Assembly (NCBI GenBank): GCA_017506865.1
Contig: JAFCMP010000004.1
Coordinates: 310,001-374,000, forward strand
Reading direction: 5' to 3'
From: Tribonema minus
Taxonomy: Eukaryota; Sar; Xanthophyceae; Tribonematales; Tribonemataceae
DNA length: 64,000 nt
Both the position numbers and the translations under genes were made by a program. Of this stretch, positions 54,529 to 63,965 are shown piece by piece; position 1 is the first letter of the stretch; each line of letters begins with the position of its first letter. The notes under the pieces were generated by a model that was not told the origin of the DNA, did not search any database, and was given only the letters and a program-made list of their open reading frames with translations.

Positions 54529-56221
54529 AACTTCGAGAGATAGACTACGAGTATCACTGACTTGGGGCTGATAATGGTTGCGTTTTACTTTCGTACAGTT
54601 CGCCTGCTCTGTCCTAGATTTAGCAAAACGCGTGTGATGCTGCATCACGGCCAAGAACTTAAACTCTGGCCCGCAACTGCCTGTAACTGCAGTTGCGCCA
54701 ACGACAAGCTGCACAACGCAGTCGCACTGGCCGCAAACTTCCACTCTGACTTGAAACTGCCTGTAAGTGCCTGCAGCCGCAGTACGCCGACGATGAGCTG
54801 CGCGTCGAATACATACTGGCCAAGAACTTCAACTCGGAGCAGCTGGGCATGCTGGGCCTGCCGGCGTATGACGCTGGCAAGTACCTGGTCGGGTTCTACA
54901 AGGAGGTGGAAGTTCAAGGGGGGGAGACGCGCATGGTGCTCATCACCACGGAGAGGGTGCACGGCCTGCAACCGCACGAGCAACAGGTGAATGTCGCACT
55001 GTACTGTGTGCATTTCGTGTGCATTTACACTGTAATGTGTGCATTCCAGATGCATGGGGGAGGGGGAGACGCGCATGGTGCTCATAACCACAGAGAGGGT
55101 GCACGGCCTGCAGCCGCACGAGCAACACGTGAGCATCGCCAGTGACATGTGCAATGTGTGCTTTGAAGACACATATGGAAAGACACATGTAGAGTGAGCA
55201 TTTGGCTCACCGCTGTGCCAGAGATATGTAGCCGATCAAAGGGCCCAAGCAGGCACAAGGCGTGTGGTTTGTGCTTGTCTTGCTTGTATCAGTGATCGAT
55301 CACCAGCTTGCAAAAACCTGGATGGACAGGAATCAGTGCTCAACAGGACCCAGCCTCGCGCTGAACTATGCGCTGCTCAAGTTGTTGGTCAGGTCACCTG
55401 CAGCAGCGGTATTTTGAAAGCGGTCAGAGGGCAGTCTGCATTGGATGCCGAGAAAGGCGATGGTGCTTTTGTACCACACGTACAACGGCAGCGCTGGAAA
55501 ACAGTGTGTTGATCCACTGCAGCACAGGTCTTCAGCTCTTGAGATGACCCAGCCGCTGGCTGGTGCGGCCACGTTGCGACTGTTCACCGCAGTCACCAGC
55601 TCGTCTTGTGCACCTGCCTCAGGACTACATGAGAACGATTCGAAAGATCGTAGAGCTCTAGGTGACAAGGAGTGGTTAGCCGCAAGTGCCTTCCACCAGT
55701 AACCGTGGTCGCCGCAGCTGCAGTCATTGGCCTACATGTTGGCAACGACGCTGCAATGACTTCAGACATAGCCAGGTTCAACTTTAGCCGCGACCGGGGT
55801 TCACAATGCGGCGCTGGTGTCTTTTTGAAGCAGTGTGTCATGACAGTGTTGCCTGACCGCATGGCAGCCCCATATTGTGGCGACACTGCGGCACCGCTGA
55901 TGCCTCAATGATACCTTAAAGCACACGTCATTCCTGGTTGCCAAACTCAGGCCATCAGGTTGGCACAATGGCTCGCATGCTCGCTGTTCACGCTTGCAGG
56001 CCGAACACCACTATGTATGGTGTTGCTGATTTCATGTTTTTTCTTCGTTTTTTGCCAATTCTGCCCCTGTGCAGTCTGCGACCACGGTGCTACTGGATGA
56101 AATGCGCAAGGGCAGCCAGAGCGTCTTCGAACTTCAGCGCTTCAACACGGTGGAAAAAATGAAAGAGGCCGCGGGGGTCTATTACTGGAAGAAAATGTCC
56201 AACATGGAACGGGGCATGTGA
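46973..56221 (+). CDS. Unrecognised, probably nuclear, 782-residue protein in 10 exons
   Basis: Exons 46973-47386, 47858-48142, 48639-49026, 50617-50777, 51494-51550, 52158-52215, 52751-52884, 53306-53800, 54777-54986 and 56075-56221; all phases agree. Residues 1-138 (YSFAETTFSVYFALVDQYDQ, then alternating beta-like segments to VTIVRYRLQ) and 139-233 (ENCVEMQVHLLDKDGHEVTT, RRVKLRLVLLYDN) look like a beta-rich, possibly Ig-like or DNA-binding double domain. A basic cluster KRIKKKGKKSKD (about 260) and KRARAS (about 485) suggest nuclear entry. A helical region follows (LYHALKSVIQWTGTVVAGLT, IIDGIIRQYANETMQNLLVL), then a Gly/Ser/Pro-rich linker, and a conserved-looking end (LRVEYILAKNFNSEQLGMLG, FELQRFNTVEKMKEA, YYWKKMSNMERGM). 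The layout recalls nuclear regulators such as STAT-like CudA or CBP60, but I see no diagnostic motif. Introns carry many exon-edge copies. Confidence 0.75.
48405..48655 (+). repeat. Three copies of the exon 3 acceptor edge (782-residue gene)
   Basis: CTTGCAGGCGTTCCGCATCA (real, 48632-48651) is preceded by CCCGCAGACGTTCCACATAG at about 48493 and GCCGCAGGCGTCCGCATCAG at about 48404. The block GATCTG..GCGCCGTGTC and TGTAAC..T upstream is duplicated with it. Confidence 0.9.
48990..49270 (+). repeat. Two or more copies of the exon 3 donor edge
   Basis: CGCAGCAGCATTTGGCGGAC with GGAGCAGGAGGTATGTG (real, 48991-49033) is copied at 49218-49262 as CGCAGCAGCACCTGGCGGAC with GAGCGGGAGGTACGT; weaker copies of the GGAGGTATGTATG donor follow near 49330 and 49400. 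Confidence 0.85.
50160..50640 (+). repeat. Tandem array of the exon 4 acceptor edge
   Basis: Units of about 60 bp (ACTGTCTTACTGATGCTGCT, CAACA.CACCAAACTGTCAG, ATGGCAGCTC) repeat along the 3' end of intron 3. Strong copies of the acceptor edge lie near 50305, 50520 and 50607 (real); weaker ones near 50188 and 50400. A higher-order duplication of about 215 bp is also present. Confidence 0.93.
50750..51130 (+). repeat. Five copies of the exon 4 donor edge
   Basis: CCGGCCGCTGTACAAGATAC then AGGTGCGCGAGTGTG is real at 50757-50791; copies begin near 50828, 50918, 51009 and 51085. All but the second keep the CAGGTG donor; the last copy also repeats the preceding exon bases CCGGAGTACAA and GACCCC. 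Confidence 0.93.
52842..53135 (+). repeat. Copy of the exon 7 donor edge
   Basis: TCTACGATGACAGCCAGCTC of exon 7 (52858-52880, preceded by GCGGGGGA) reappears at 53101-53121 as GCTACGATGACAACAAACTC, preceded by GCAGGGGG. Confidence 0.75.
54498..54527 (+). repeat. Poly-G tract (30 G)
   Basis: Uninterrupted G run in intron 8 of the 782-residue gene, on the sense strand. Confidence 0.9.
54640..54835 (+). repeat. Copy of the exon 9 acceptor edge
   Basis: AACTGCCTGTAACTGCAGTT then GCGCCAACGACAAGCTGC at 54668-54708 is a worn copy of the real junction AACTGCCTGTAAGTGCCTGC, AGCCGCAGTACGCCGACGAT at 54764-54802. TGGCCAAGAACTTCAACTC of the exon is also mirrored by CGGCCAAGAACTTAAACTC upstream at about 54650. 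Confidence 0.85.
54912..55135 (+). repeat. 80-bp duplication of the exon 9 donor edge
   Basis: Exon 9 bases GGGGAGACGCGCATGGTGCT through GTGCACGGCCTGCAACCGCA (54925-54979) and the donor are repeated at 55064-55132 with very few changes, ending ACACGTGAGC. The copy has a usable donor and is the least diverged copy in the window. Confidence 0.95.
55631..55750 (-). repeat. Dispersed 120-bp repeat, copy C
   Basis: The reverse complement reads GGCCAATGACTGCAGCTGCG, GGTTACTGGTGGAAGGCACT, TGCGGCTAACCACTCCTTGT and GAGCTCTACGATCTTT, matching copies A and B some 38 kb away. Lies in intron 9 of the 782-residue gene. Confidence 0.85.
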
Positions 56222-58319
56222 TGGAGGGTACCACAAGGCATACGTACCCCTAGGGGAACTTCAACATTGAAGTTGGCACTCTCGGATGGATGTGCACACC
56301 GCCCCCCCCCCCCCTTGCCAATGCCCAGGCAGCTCAGCAGCTGTCGGTGTGGTGATTGGTGTTTGCCTGTTGTGTGACCTGGCAGCACCGCTCAACACAT
56401 CCGCCATAGGCCGAGCAGACTTGTATTTGCCACGTGCGCTTGCCCCAGTATGCAAATCGGCACCCTCAGGCTCTGCGGTTGGGGCTTCAATCAAGCTGCT
56501 CACAATGCCCCACTGCCCACGTTGGTACAGCAACAGTGCGTATCTGTCTGGTGATATATGCATCCTGCATCTAGCCACAGCAGCAGTTGCCAGCACTCAA
56601 TATGTTCAACAGCACGCCAGGCGTCAGCTGTTGGATCCTGGCGTTCTGATCTACCCACGCTGGTGTTCTGCGTGTCGGGCATAATGTACAAATTGACCAA
56701 TGACGTGTCAATGTTGCATGCTGAGGTGTGCTGCCTGCTGCTTACACCCCCCTTGGGACCTCACGTGATGTGGTGCCGGCCGTGCCCATTGACGCGGCCT
56801 CTTGTGATATACGCCCGGACTTGACATGTCACATGATGACGGCGATGCAGATGGTTATGCCGCATTACTGTACATGAATGTACGTACGCATGTGAGCATG
56901 TGCCGCGTGCGACTTTTGGCCGCATTAACTTCAATGGCGGCGTTGCATGCGGATAACAAACAACGTGCGAGTCGCCGTGACCAATGTGATTGTGTGACTC
57001 TGTGCTTCATGTCAGTGCCCCTTGATGCCACGGCAACACTCAATCGCCTGGCTCAGCGACAGCACAATCACTGTTGCGGCTGCCTTTGCCATGGTCGCGC
57101 GAGATAAGTTCTCGGTTTGCGTCCATCTGGAGCTGTCTTCATGTATGCGCATGTGTGCAGCTCACGAGACCGCCCCCTTGACTTGCTTGACCGTTGACCA
57201 GGGGTTGCGTTGTGCAATGGTCACCACATCACGACAGGCAATGTGACTTTTTTTTAAAACGTGCCCCCGAACAACATCCTGACGATGCTATGGACCGGCA
57301 GTCGCCTCAATCAGATTATGGCTGAACGCAGCTCTTGTGCTGTGATGCCCTGACTTTGCACATATGCTTGAGCTGCTGGGGAACAGCTGGCTGCTGCCAT
57401 ACTATATATATGCTCACGGGCTCAGGTTTTGTCAGGGCCTGACACATAATGCAAACTTCAACTTGCTTAGCACGGGCAGCAACACTTGAACTTGCATTCT
57501 GTAAAACGCTTGCACAGATGATGGAGCAGCTGGCAGTCCACAGAGTCAAACGGCAGTTGGTGACTCATGTGTCTGTTACCTGATGCAGCTGAATTGTCCA
57601 TTGTCTGAGCACACTTTGTACGCTTGTTTGGTGATGATTGTTTATTCGGCCCTTGAATGACCAGAGGCAAACCGACGATGGCACAAGTATGTGCAGACAA
57701 CGAACGACTGGCAGCAGCAGCTGTGAAAAGCAAAGGCGCCTGCCATGTTGCTCTTATTTTGCACATCATGGCTATTACTAGGAGGTCAAGAGCTGCTCTG
57801 GTGACCTTGAAGCACAACTTGAAGCTTGCTCCTGACAGTGCTGATGAGAATGGTGTTCCGCGCCAGCATGGTTTCCATAGATGACAAGTAGGCCCATGAC
57901 GACTCCGGATCGCCCCGACGTAGTTCTGCGCACGCGGAAATAACAGAGGTTGAAATCAAAAGTACACGTTCAGCTCATCACATGAAACGTAGATTAGTGC
58001 TATAAGCTTCATAATAGGCTTTGATATCAATCATCTGGGCTTTTTCGCGCCCTGAGCGGAAGTAATAAAAGTACAGTTGCTGCACACCAAGTGACAAAGT
58101 TCAAAGATTACAGCAGATAGGCACCCGACAATCACGTCAGTGAAATTTGCAAGCGCACTTTCCAACACGAGCAACAGCGGCATAAAACTTCCACTGCCTC
58201 TAGCGCATGCAGCAGGTCCTGATGCACCAAGTTAGGGTCATTTGTCGACTCTGCCCCGCACAATCCCACACCTAACATGCCGTAAACCCAAACCCAGACT
58301 CTCAGCCCTAAACCTAATA
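56222..58319. other. Gap between convergent genes
   Basis: About 2.1 kb with a short poly-C tract (56301-56313), a fragment of the retrotransposon 3' end (57967-58066) and degenerate TTAGGG-like words near 58230-58325. ORFs here (for example 57657-57884) do not look like protein. Confidence 0.45.
57967..58066 (+). mobile_element. Short second copy of the retrotransposon 3' end
   Basis: TCAATCATCTGGGCTTTTTC then GCGCCCTGAGCG at 58028-58058 matches 46311-46339 with no differences; upstream similarity (CATGAAACGTAGATT versus CATGTAGATT) is weaker. It ends AAGTAATAAAA. A possible 9-bp duplication AAAAGTACA flanks it (57958-57966 and 58067-58075), which would make it a severely 5'-truncated insertion of about 100 bp. 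Confidence 0.75.
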
Positions 58320-61300
58320 CTAGGGCTCACCAGACGCCTGTACGAGCGCCAGCTCCTGCTGCACCATTCGCATCATCTCTGTGAGCGCTGCGCGGTGCGT
58401 TGCCACCAGCTGCTTGGTGGCGGCGCCGCCGCTGTCCCCATGCTCCCCCGCCCCCGCCCCCGCAGCAGCAGCAGCGCTCGGCGGCACGGCCGAGCACTGC
58501 TGCTTTGTGCTGATCGCTGCTGCGCTTGCCGCTGCAGCAGCAGCGCTCGGCGGCGTGGCTGAGCGGTGCTGCTCTGTGCTAAGCGCTGCTGAGCTATCAT
58601 CATCAGCAGCAGCAGCGCTAGCAGCAGCAGCAGTAGCAGCAGCAGCAGCAGCGGTAGCAGCGCTGGCCGGCACGGGCGAGCAGTGCTGCTGTTGAGCGAG
58701 CGCGCCTGCGCAGTCTGGTGGTGCTGCTGCGAGCAATGTCGCTGACTGATGCTCTGCTGCTGCGACGGGCGATGCCGGCTTCTGCTTGTGGCCACTCCGT
58801 TTCGCCGCGCTGTGGCATAGTCAACGAATGGTGGGGGGCGAATTTACCATTGTGAGAAGCACATTGCGTGCAGAGGGGGGTCACAGTAGGGGGGCACGGT
58901 AGGCGTGTGTGCTCACCACAAGCGGACCATTGCCTGACTGATAAAAAGCAAGCAAGCAAGTGAATGAGTGCAAGTGAATGAGTGTGTGAGCGGTGATACA
59001 ATACAGGTGCATTCGTTGTGTTCAGGATGGGTGCGCACAGTGGCATAGGGGTGCGCGGAACAGCGCAAGGGCAGGACAGTTGTCTGTCTCAACAAACGAT
59101 GCATCATGCAGACAGTGGTTGTCCTTCTCCTGCAGGCCTGGAGAGGACATTGCATCTATGACTGTTGCGGCTCCGTGAGGGTTTGTATTGCCCTCGCCTG
59201 CTCTGACTAGCCATCAACAGAAGGCCCAAATCGTAGAGTGAGCTGTACGTAGCGCAAGCACCCCCAACAGTCGGATCCTTCATGGAGAGCTGTTGTGCAG
59301 ACAGCAAATCACGTGCACACAACTGCCAGTGTGTAACTGCTAGCAAACACAGCGCATCGTTTTCTCACGCATGCCCCACCTGTATCGAGGAACTCCATTC
59401 AACGCGTGCTCCTGCAGCGGCTGCGGCTTCGCCTCAGGCCCGCCGTACCCCCCCGATTGGCTTGCGCTCTTCTTCCTCCCCTGCCGTCTCACCCCCTCCT
59501 CCTCCTGCTCGCCCCCCCCCCTTTCACCATCAGCCCCCGCTCCGATGCCGCCACCGCCGTCATCCGTCTTTACGCGCCGCAGACTCCTGCGCACGCACGG
59601 CGCCGGCGCCGCAGCAGCGCTCAGGGCAGCGACGCTCGGCGGCGACGCCGAACGCAGCGCGCGGCGGCAGTGCTCCACGCCGTTCGCCTGAATGACGCTG
59701 CCGTCGTCATCTGACTGACGCATGCTGCTGGCGTCATCTGCAGCGACGACGGCGGCGCCGCTGCCTCCGCCGCTGCCGCTGTGCGCGGCGGCGGCAGTTA
59801 CTGAGCGCTGCTGCGAGCGCATGCTGGCGCCGAAGGGCTGGCCGCGCCGCGCCAGCGGGCGGATGAGAGTCCTTGCCCTAGTGCTAGGGTCTGGCACTGG
59901 CGCCGCCGCCGCTGGCGCTGCAGCGGGCTCGCCATCGTGCTGCTGCGGCTGCGCTGCTGCTGCGCACTGCTGCTGCTGCTGCTGCTCAGCCGCCGGAGGC
60001 GCAGGCGGAGATCTTGTAGTGGGATGCTCAGCAGGAGGTGGCGGAGCATCTGCCTCGCAGCTGAAGGTGCCATTGGTACTGCAAGGCGAAGTGGCAGCAT
60101 AGCAATATTGAGGTTGTGTGCCATGTCTGGCAACGCTGACCCTGGACCACACTCTTAACCCTAGTCCAGGCATGTCCGACACTAGTGCACCTGTAGACTT
60201 AGTCTTGTCAGCAGTGCACTGTGATGCTTGTCGTAACATGCGATCTTGTTGTTGCGCCGCCCCATCAATGCGCCGTTTACAGCTACAAACTGCAACTGGA
60301 AGAGGGTGGCATTGCTCAGCAGAACACGGCAGCGCTGCAAAGCCTCATGCAGTGCGCAGGCCAAATAGTTGCAAGGAAATGCAGCGATATTGATGCGAAT
60401 AGACCGCTTGGCCAAGTCCGGAATTTGGATCGCAACAGCAGCGCCGTCTGCATGGTCATTGAGTAAGAGCGCTTTGCTTGTGGCACCTAGCAGCGAGGCT
60501 ACTGTACGCGAGTCGCAGTGTGCCACTGTTGATTCGTGGCCTGTACCTGGCCAAATATAGCGCTAGGAAAACCTCTAATTCCTCCTTCGGACGCTTACCT
60601 TGTGTGCGCAGTGGCATCCGGTACACTGCCACCAGTCTGGCTGCGCGCCAATAATGGCTTATGTACCGGGGCCCTTGCGCCATTCGCTTGGTGTCCGTGC
60701 GATTGTGCACCTCCTCCCCCCCTGTCCTCCCCATGCCTGGCGCTGCTGCTGCTGGCCTTACCGTCAGCAGCCGCCGCCAGCGCATCCTTCCGCGTCAAAT
60801 GAGCGCTGCTGCCTGCTGCAGCGCTATCTCCAGCGCAGTGCTCACTGCGTGGTGAACCACCCACGTTAATTCTGTAGCTGTTGCGCCTGCTTCCGATAGT
60901 GAGCTCATCCTGACCGGTGCTGCGCGCTGTGTTACCGTTGGTGGTGGCAGCATGGCCGTTTTGCTGATCGCTGCTGCTGCAGTTGTCGCCATCATGGCTC
61001 TCCGGGCAGTTCTCCGGGTCCTGTGCGGGCGAGGCAGCCGAGGGCAGGGAGGCTCTCTTGCCCTTCTTGTCCACCGCCAGGCGCACTCGCTGGACCAGGT
61101 AGAACAGCTGCACAGCAGGGAATTCACAGGTGCAGCGGAACAGGCATCAGCATGTTGGTGCTCCCAATCTGCTGAGCAAGCTCACACGGGAATGCCTGAA
61201 ACTCCTCGTCGAGTGCCAGAAGTCCCTGTTTTCCACGCCAGTGTGCTTTACCCTCAGCCGCAGCATCACCAGTGCTTACATGAGCTTGCTGCAGCATGTA

Positions 61301-61516
61301 CAGAGGGGTAAAATAGGTAAATGTTCGCCAGCCCTCCATTGCTAGCATATGTTCACTCACTTTCTTCCTGTCTTCCGTGTTGGTGACCCCCAGTCCCTCG
61401 AACTCGTCCAAGCTCAGGCGACTGAGCTTCTCAGGCACGATTACGCCTTGTGCCTTGAAAGTGGGAATAGCGTATCCCAAACCTATGCCCGACAGCCACG
61501 TCTCCACCAGCACCAT
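58320..61516 (-). CDS. SAM-domain protein with low-complexity linker and kinesin-13-like C-terminus, 4 exons
   Basis: Exons 61516-61361, 61107-60599, 60078-59380 and 58809-58320; all joins in phase, 617 residues. Residues about 5-66 form a SAM domain (WLSGIGLGYAIPTFKAQGVI, LSRLSLDEFEGLGVTNTEDR, KKLFYLVQRVRLAV), a protein-protein interaction fold. The middle 480 residues are disordered in character: Ser/Asn/Gly-rich, poly-Q (EQQQQQQC), poly-A and Arg-rich. The end, KQLVATHRAALTEMMRMVQQ then ELALVQASGEP, resembles the terminal helix of kinesin-13 (HRKxxEETMxxVxxEMxLL type). Some protist kinesin-13s carry an N-terminal SAM domain, but no motor domain (no P-loop GQTxSGKT, no SSRSH) lies between. 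It is divergent from an ankyrin-repeat gene. Confidence 0.72.
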
Positions 61517-61943
61517 GTCCCTCTCCTATGTACTCACTCAAGGGCAGCTCGGTGCAGTGCTCGTGAATTTACGAATCCTCGTATAAGCGACTACGCAGAC
61601 GCCTCAGAAGCAGTGGCCTGCTGCGCTGTTCCGGTAGCGCATGGCACCACACTGTCGCCTTGCGCCTGCTACCTTAATACCTCAGTGCCCGACTACTCTT
61701 ATGTGTGTCGTCAAAGAAACTCGTCAACTGCCAAAAAACCGTCTGGGCTGCTCTGCGAACTACTCCAGGTTGTGTGTGTTGTGACCACAAGCTGGTGGGC
61801 GGTGGTGGTGCGTGTAGGCAGTCCGCTAGGTGGCAGCATGCCCACTGTCGATGTCCAGCTCACGCATTGCGACAGCAGCGCCTGAATCCATCGTTGAGGC
61901 GGAGCACATCGTGGTGCGACACTAGGCATGCACGCTGCTTGTG
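61517..61943. promoter_or_regulatory. Bidirectional promoter region, SAM gene / ankyrin gene
   Basis: 427 bp between divergent start codons. ORFs through it have no protein character and no clear box is seen. Confidence 0.45.
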
Positions 61944-63836
61944 ATGTCCGGAAATACCACCAGCAAGGACCAAGATGTCGATCATCACAACAAAGGCAAG
62001 CCTCGTCATCAATCTCGCGCCAGGCAACGGCTGCTGGCTCACAGAGAATCTTTGCAACAGCTGGACAGCATCGGAGCTATCAGTCTCGAAGACTACAGCA
62101 GCGACAGTGCGGATCCTGACGACAGCTCGACCGCTGCTTCTTCTCTACAACTAGACACCTCCAGACCGGTATCAGCATGCATATCGGTGCAATGCGAGCC
62201 AACCCCAATGTCAGCCAGATCGAGCCACAGCAGGGCGCACTCGGAGAGCTCGTCATCGCAGGCGGCAGCCGCGGCGGACACGGCACGGTGCATTGTCAAC
62301 GCAGCAACCGTAAACAACCCCCTCCTGTCCATAATGAACACGGCAGCAGAGGCTGATCACGACGCTCTGCTACTGGCTGCGGAGAGAGGAGATTCGGCAG
62401 CGGTGGCGTCCGTGCTGGGTATCGAGGAGCATCAGGCATCTGCGGTGGCGCAGCAGCTGATAGCACCCGCGTTCCATCCGGATGATGCGCGCAGCGCAGG
62501 TCAGTACACCATAGCAGCAGCAAACATCGTGATTTGACTTGCTGTGATTCTTTGTCGGCATTCCTTCCAGTATTTCATCACTAACACGAGTAGCATGTTC
62601 CGAGCACTGCGCATCCGCCTCAGACTCCATGATCATGCGCGCGCATCATGCTACGGTGCTGCACTGCGAGGCCAGCGGCAGCCTTTCCGCTCAGTGCCTG
62701 CCGCTGCTGCGGGCGCAATGTGTGTAGCGATCGCGGTACTCTTTGGGGCTGAGTGTTGACATGCATGACTTCCAGTGAGTGCACTGCAGCGATTGCATAT
62801 GTTACATGACATGTACGCACATAATGACGTTGTTCTCCACATCTGCAGACAATTCGCAGCGCTGCATCTCGCCGCCAGTAGCGCCCGCTGCTCATTGCTC
62901 AGTACTTGCTGCTAACATAAATGATCGCGGTACATGTTGGGGCTGGTTGTTGACGTGCATGCCCGCACAGACAACTTCACGGCAGCAGCGCTCAGACTGC
63001 TGCTGAGCGCTGGTGCAGACGTCACCCACTCACAGTTTGTGTTGAAGTTGGTAGTAGAGTGTGCAGCGGCTGCGTATCACATCGCACACGCACACACGTC
63101 GCACGTCACGGAGAGAGAAGCAGAGAAGGCTACTGAGGCCGTCAGGGAGTCCGCAAGCAAGACCGCAGCAAAACTGCTCTCACCGTCACCATGTGCTCGC
63201 ATCCCCGTTTAGAGGCATTCACGGCAGGACATGAAGCTGTCACCCCCGGTGCAAAGGCGGAAGCCCCATCCGATCAAACCCCACTTGTCTGCCCCATCGT
63301 CTCGCAGACAACTTCACGACGCTGAACAACGCGGCCAGCAGTGTGTTGAAGTTGGCATGTAGTAGAGTGCACTTCTCATTTTCAGCGGCTGCACGTTACA
63401 TTGCACCCACTTCGCGCGTCCCCCAAGCCCGCCCGCCCGCCCTTGCGCCTCGCAGACGATTTTACGGCGCTGCACCACATGGCCAGCAGTGTGTTGTGAA
63501 GTCGGTAGTAAGAGTGCACTTCTCATTTTCAGCAGCTGCACGTTACATCACACCACTTTGCGCGTCCCCCAAACCCCCTTTCCCCCCGGTATGTCCCCCC
63601 ACGCCTCGCAGACAACTTCACGGCGCTGCACCACGCGGCCAGCGGCGGCCACGCAGCAGCGCTCAGGCTGCTGCTGAGCGCTGGCGCCAGCGTCAGCGCT
63701 CAGAACCGGGGCGCCGAGACCCCCCTGTTCCTGGCCTGCTACCACGGGCACAGGGAGGCTGTGCGGTGGCTGCTCGCGGGGGGGGCGCGGGTCGACGCGT
63801 GCAACGAGTTCGGCGAGACGCCCCTGTTCTATGCGG
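61944..63836 (+). CDS. Ankyrin-repeat protein, N-terminal part (continues past window)
   Basis: Exon 61944-62499 encodes MSGNTTSKDQDVDHHNKGKP onwards, a basic then Ser-rich leader followed by a degenerate first ankyrin-like unit (ALLLAAERGDSAAVASVLGI). Exon 63612-63836 joins in phase 1 and encodes two clear ankyrin repeats: DNFTALHHAASGGHAAALRL, LLSAGASVSAQN, then ETPLFLACYHGHREAVRWLL, AGGARVDACNEFGETPLFYA. It ends at a donor (gtgagg), so more repeats are expected beyond 64000. Ankyrin repeats bind partner proteins; no further domain is visible to give a role. The 1.1-kb intron holds at least four copies of the exon 2 acceptor edge. Confidence 0.75.
62840..63670 (+). repeat. Five copies of the ankyrin exon 2 acceptor edge
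   Basis: CTCGCAGACAACTTCACGGC with GCTGCACCACGCGGCCAGC is real at 63606-63644. Copies begin near 62846 (GCAGACAATTCGCAGCGCTG), 62967 (CACAGACAACTTCACGGCAG, including the coding word CTGCTGCTGAGCGCTGG), 63303 and 63450. The last two share a unit of about 145 bp containing ACTTCTCATTTTCAGC and GCTGCACGTTACAT. Confidence 0.93.
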
Positions 63837-63855
63837 GTGAGGCGTGCTGAGCACT

Positions 63856-63965
63856 GTCGCTGCTGCTGCTGCTGGTGGTGCGGGCTGCTGCTGCTGCTGG
63901 TGGTGGTGTTGGTGCTGCTGCCGCTGCCGCCGCTGCTGCTGCTGCTGCTGCCGCTGCTGGTGCTG
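63856..63965 (+). repeat. CTG/GCTGGTG microsatellite-like tract
   Basis: Nearly continuous CTG triplets with CCG and GTG interruptions, in the intron after ankyrin exon 2. Confidence 0.85.

Noticed and set aside
59371-60102. Plus-strand frames rich in Ala/Cys/Pro opposite the SAM gene
   Set aside because: Shadows of the minus-strand poly-Q/poly-A coding region.
62934-63212. Plus-strand 92-codon frame with ankyrin words (LRLLLSAGADVTHS) as an exon
   Set aside because: It begins with a copy of the true exon edge, but joining it would lead into a stop without a donor; the exon at 63612 fits in phase. It remains possible at low probability.
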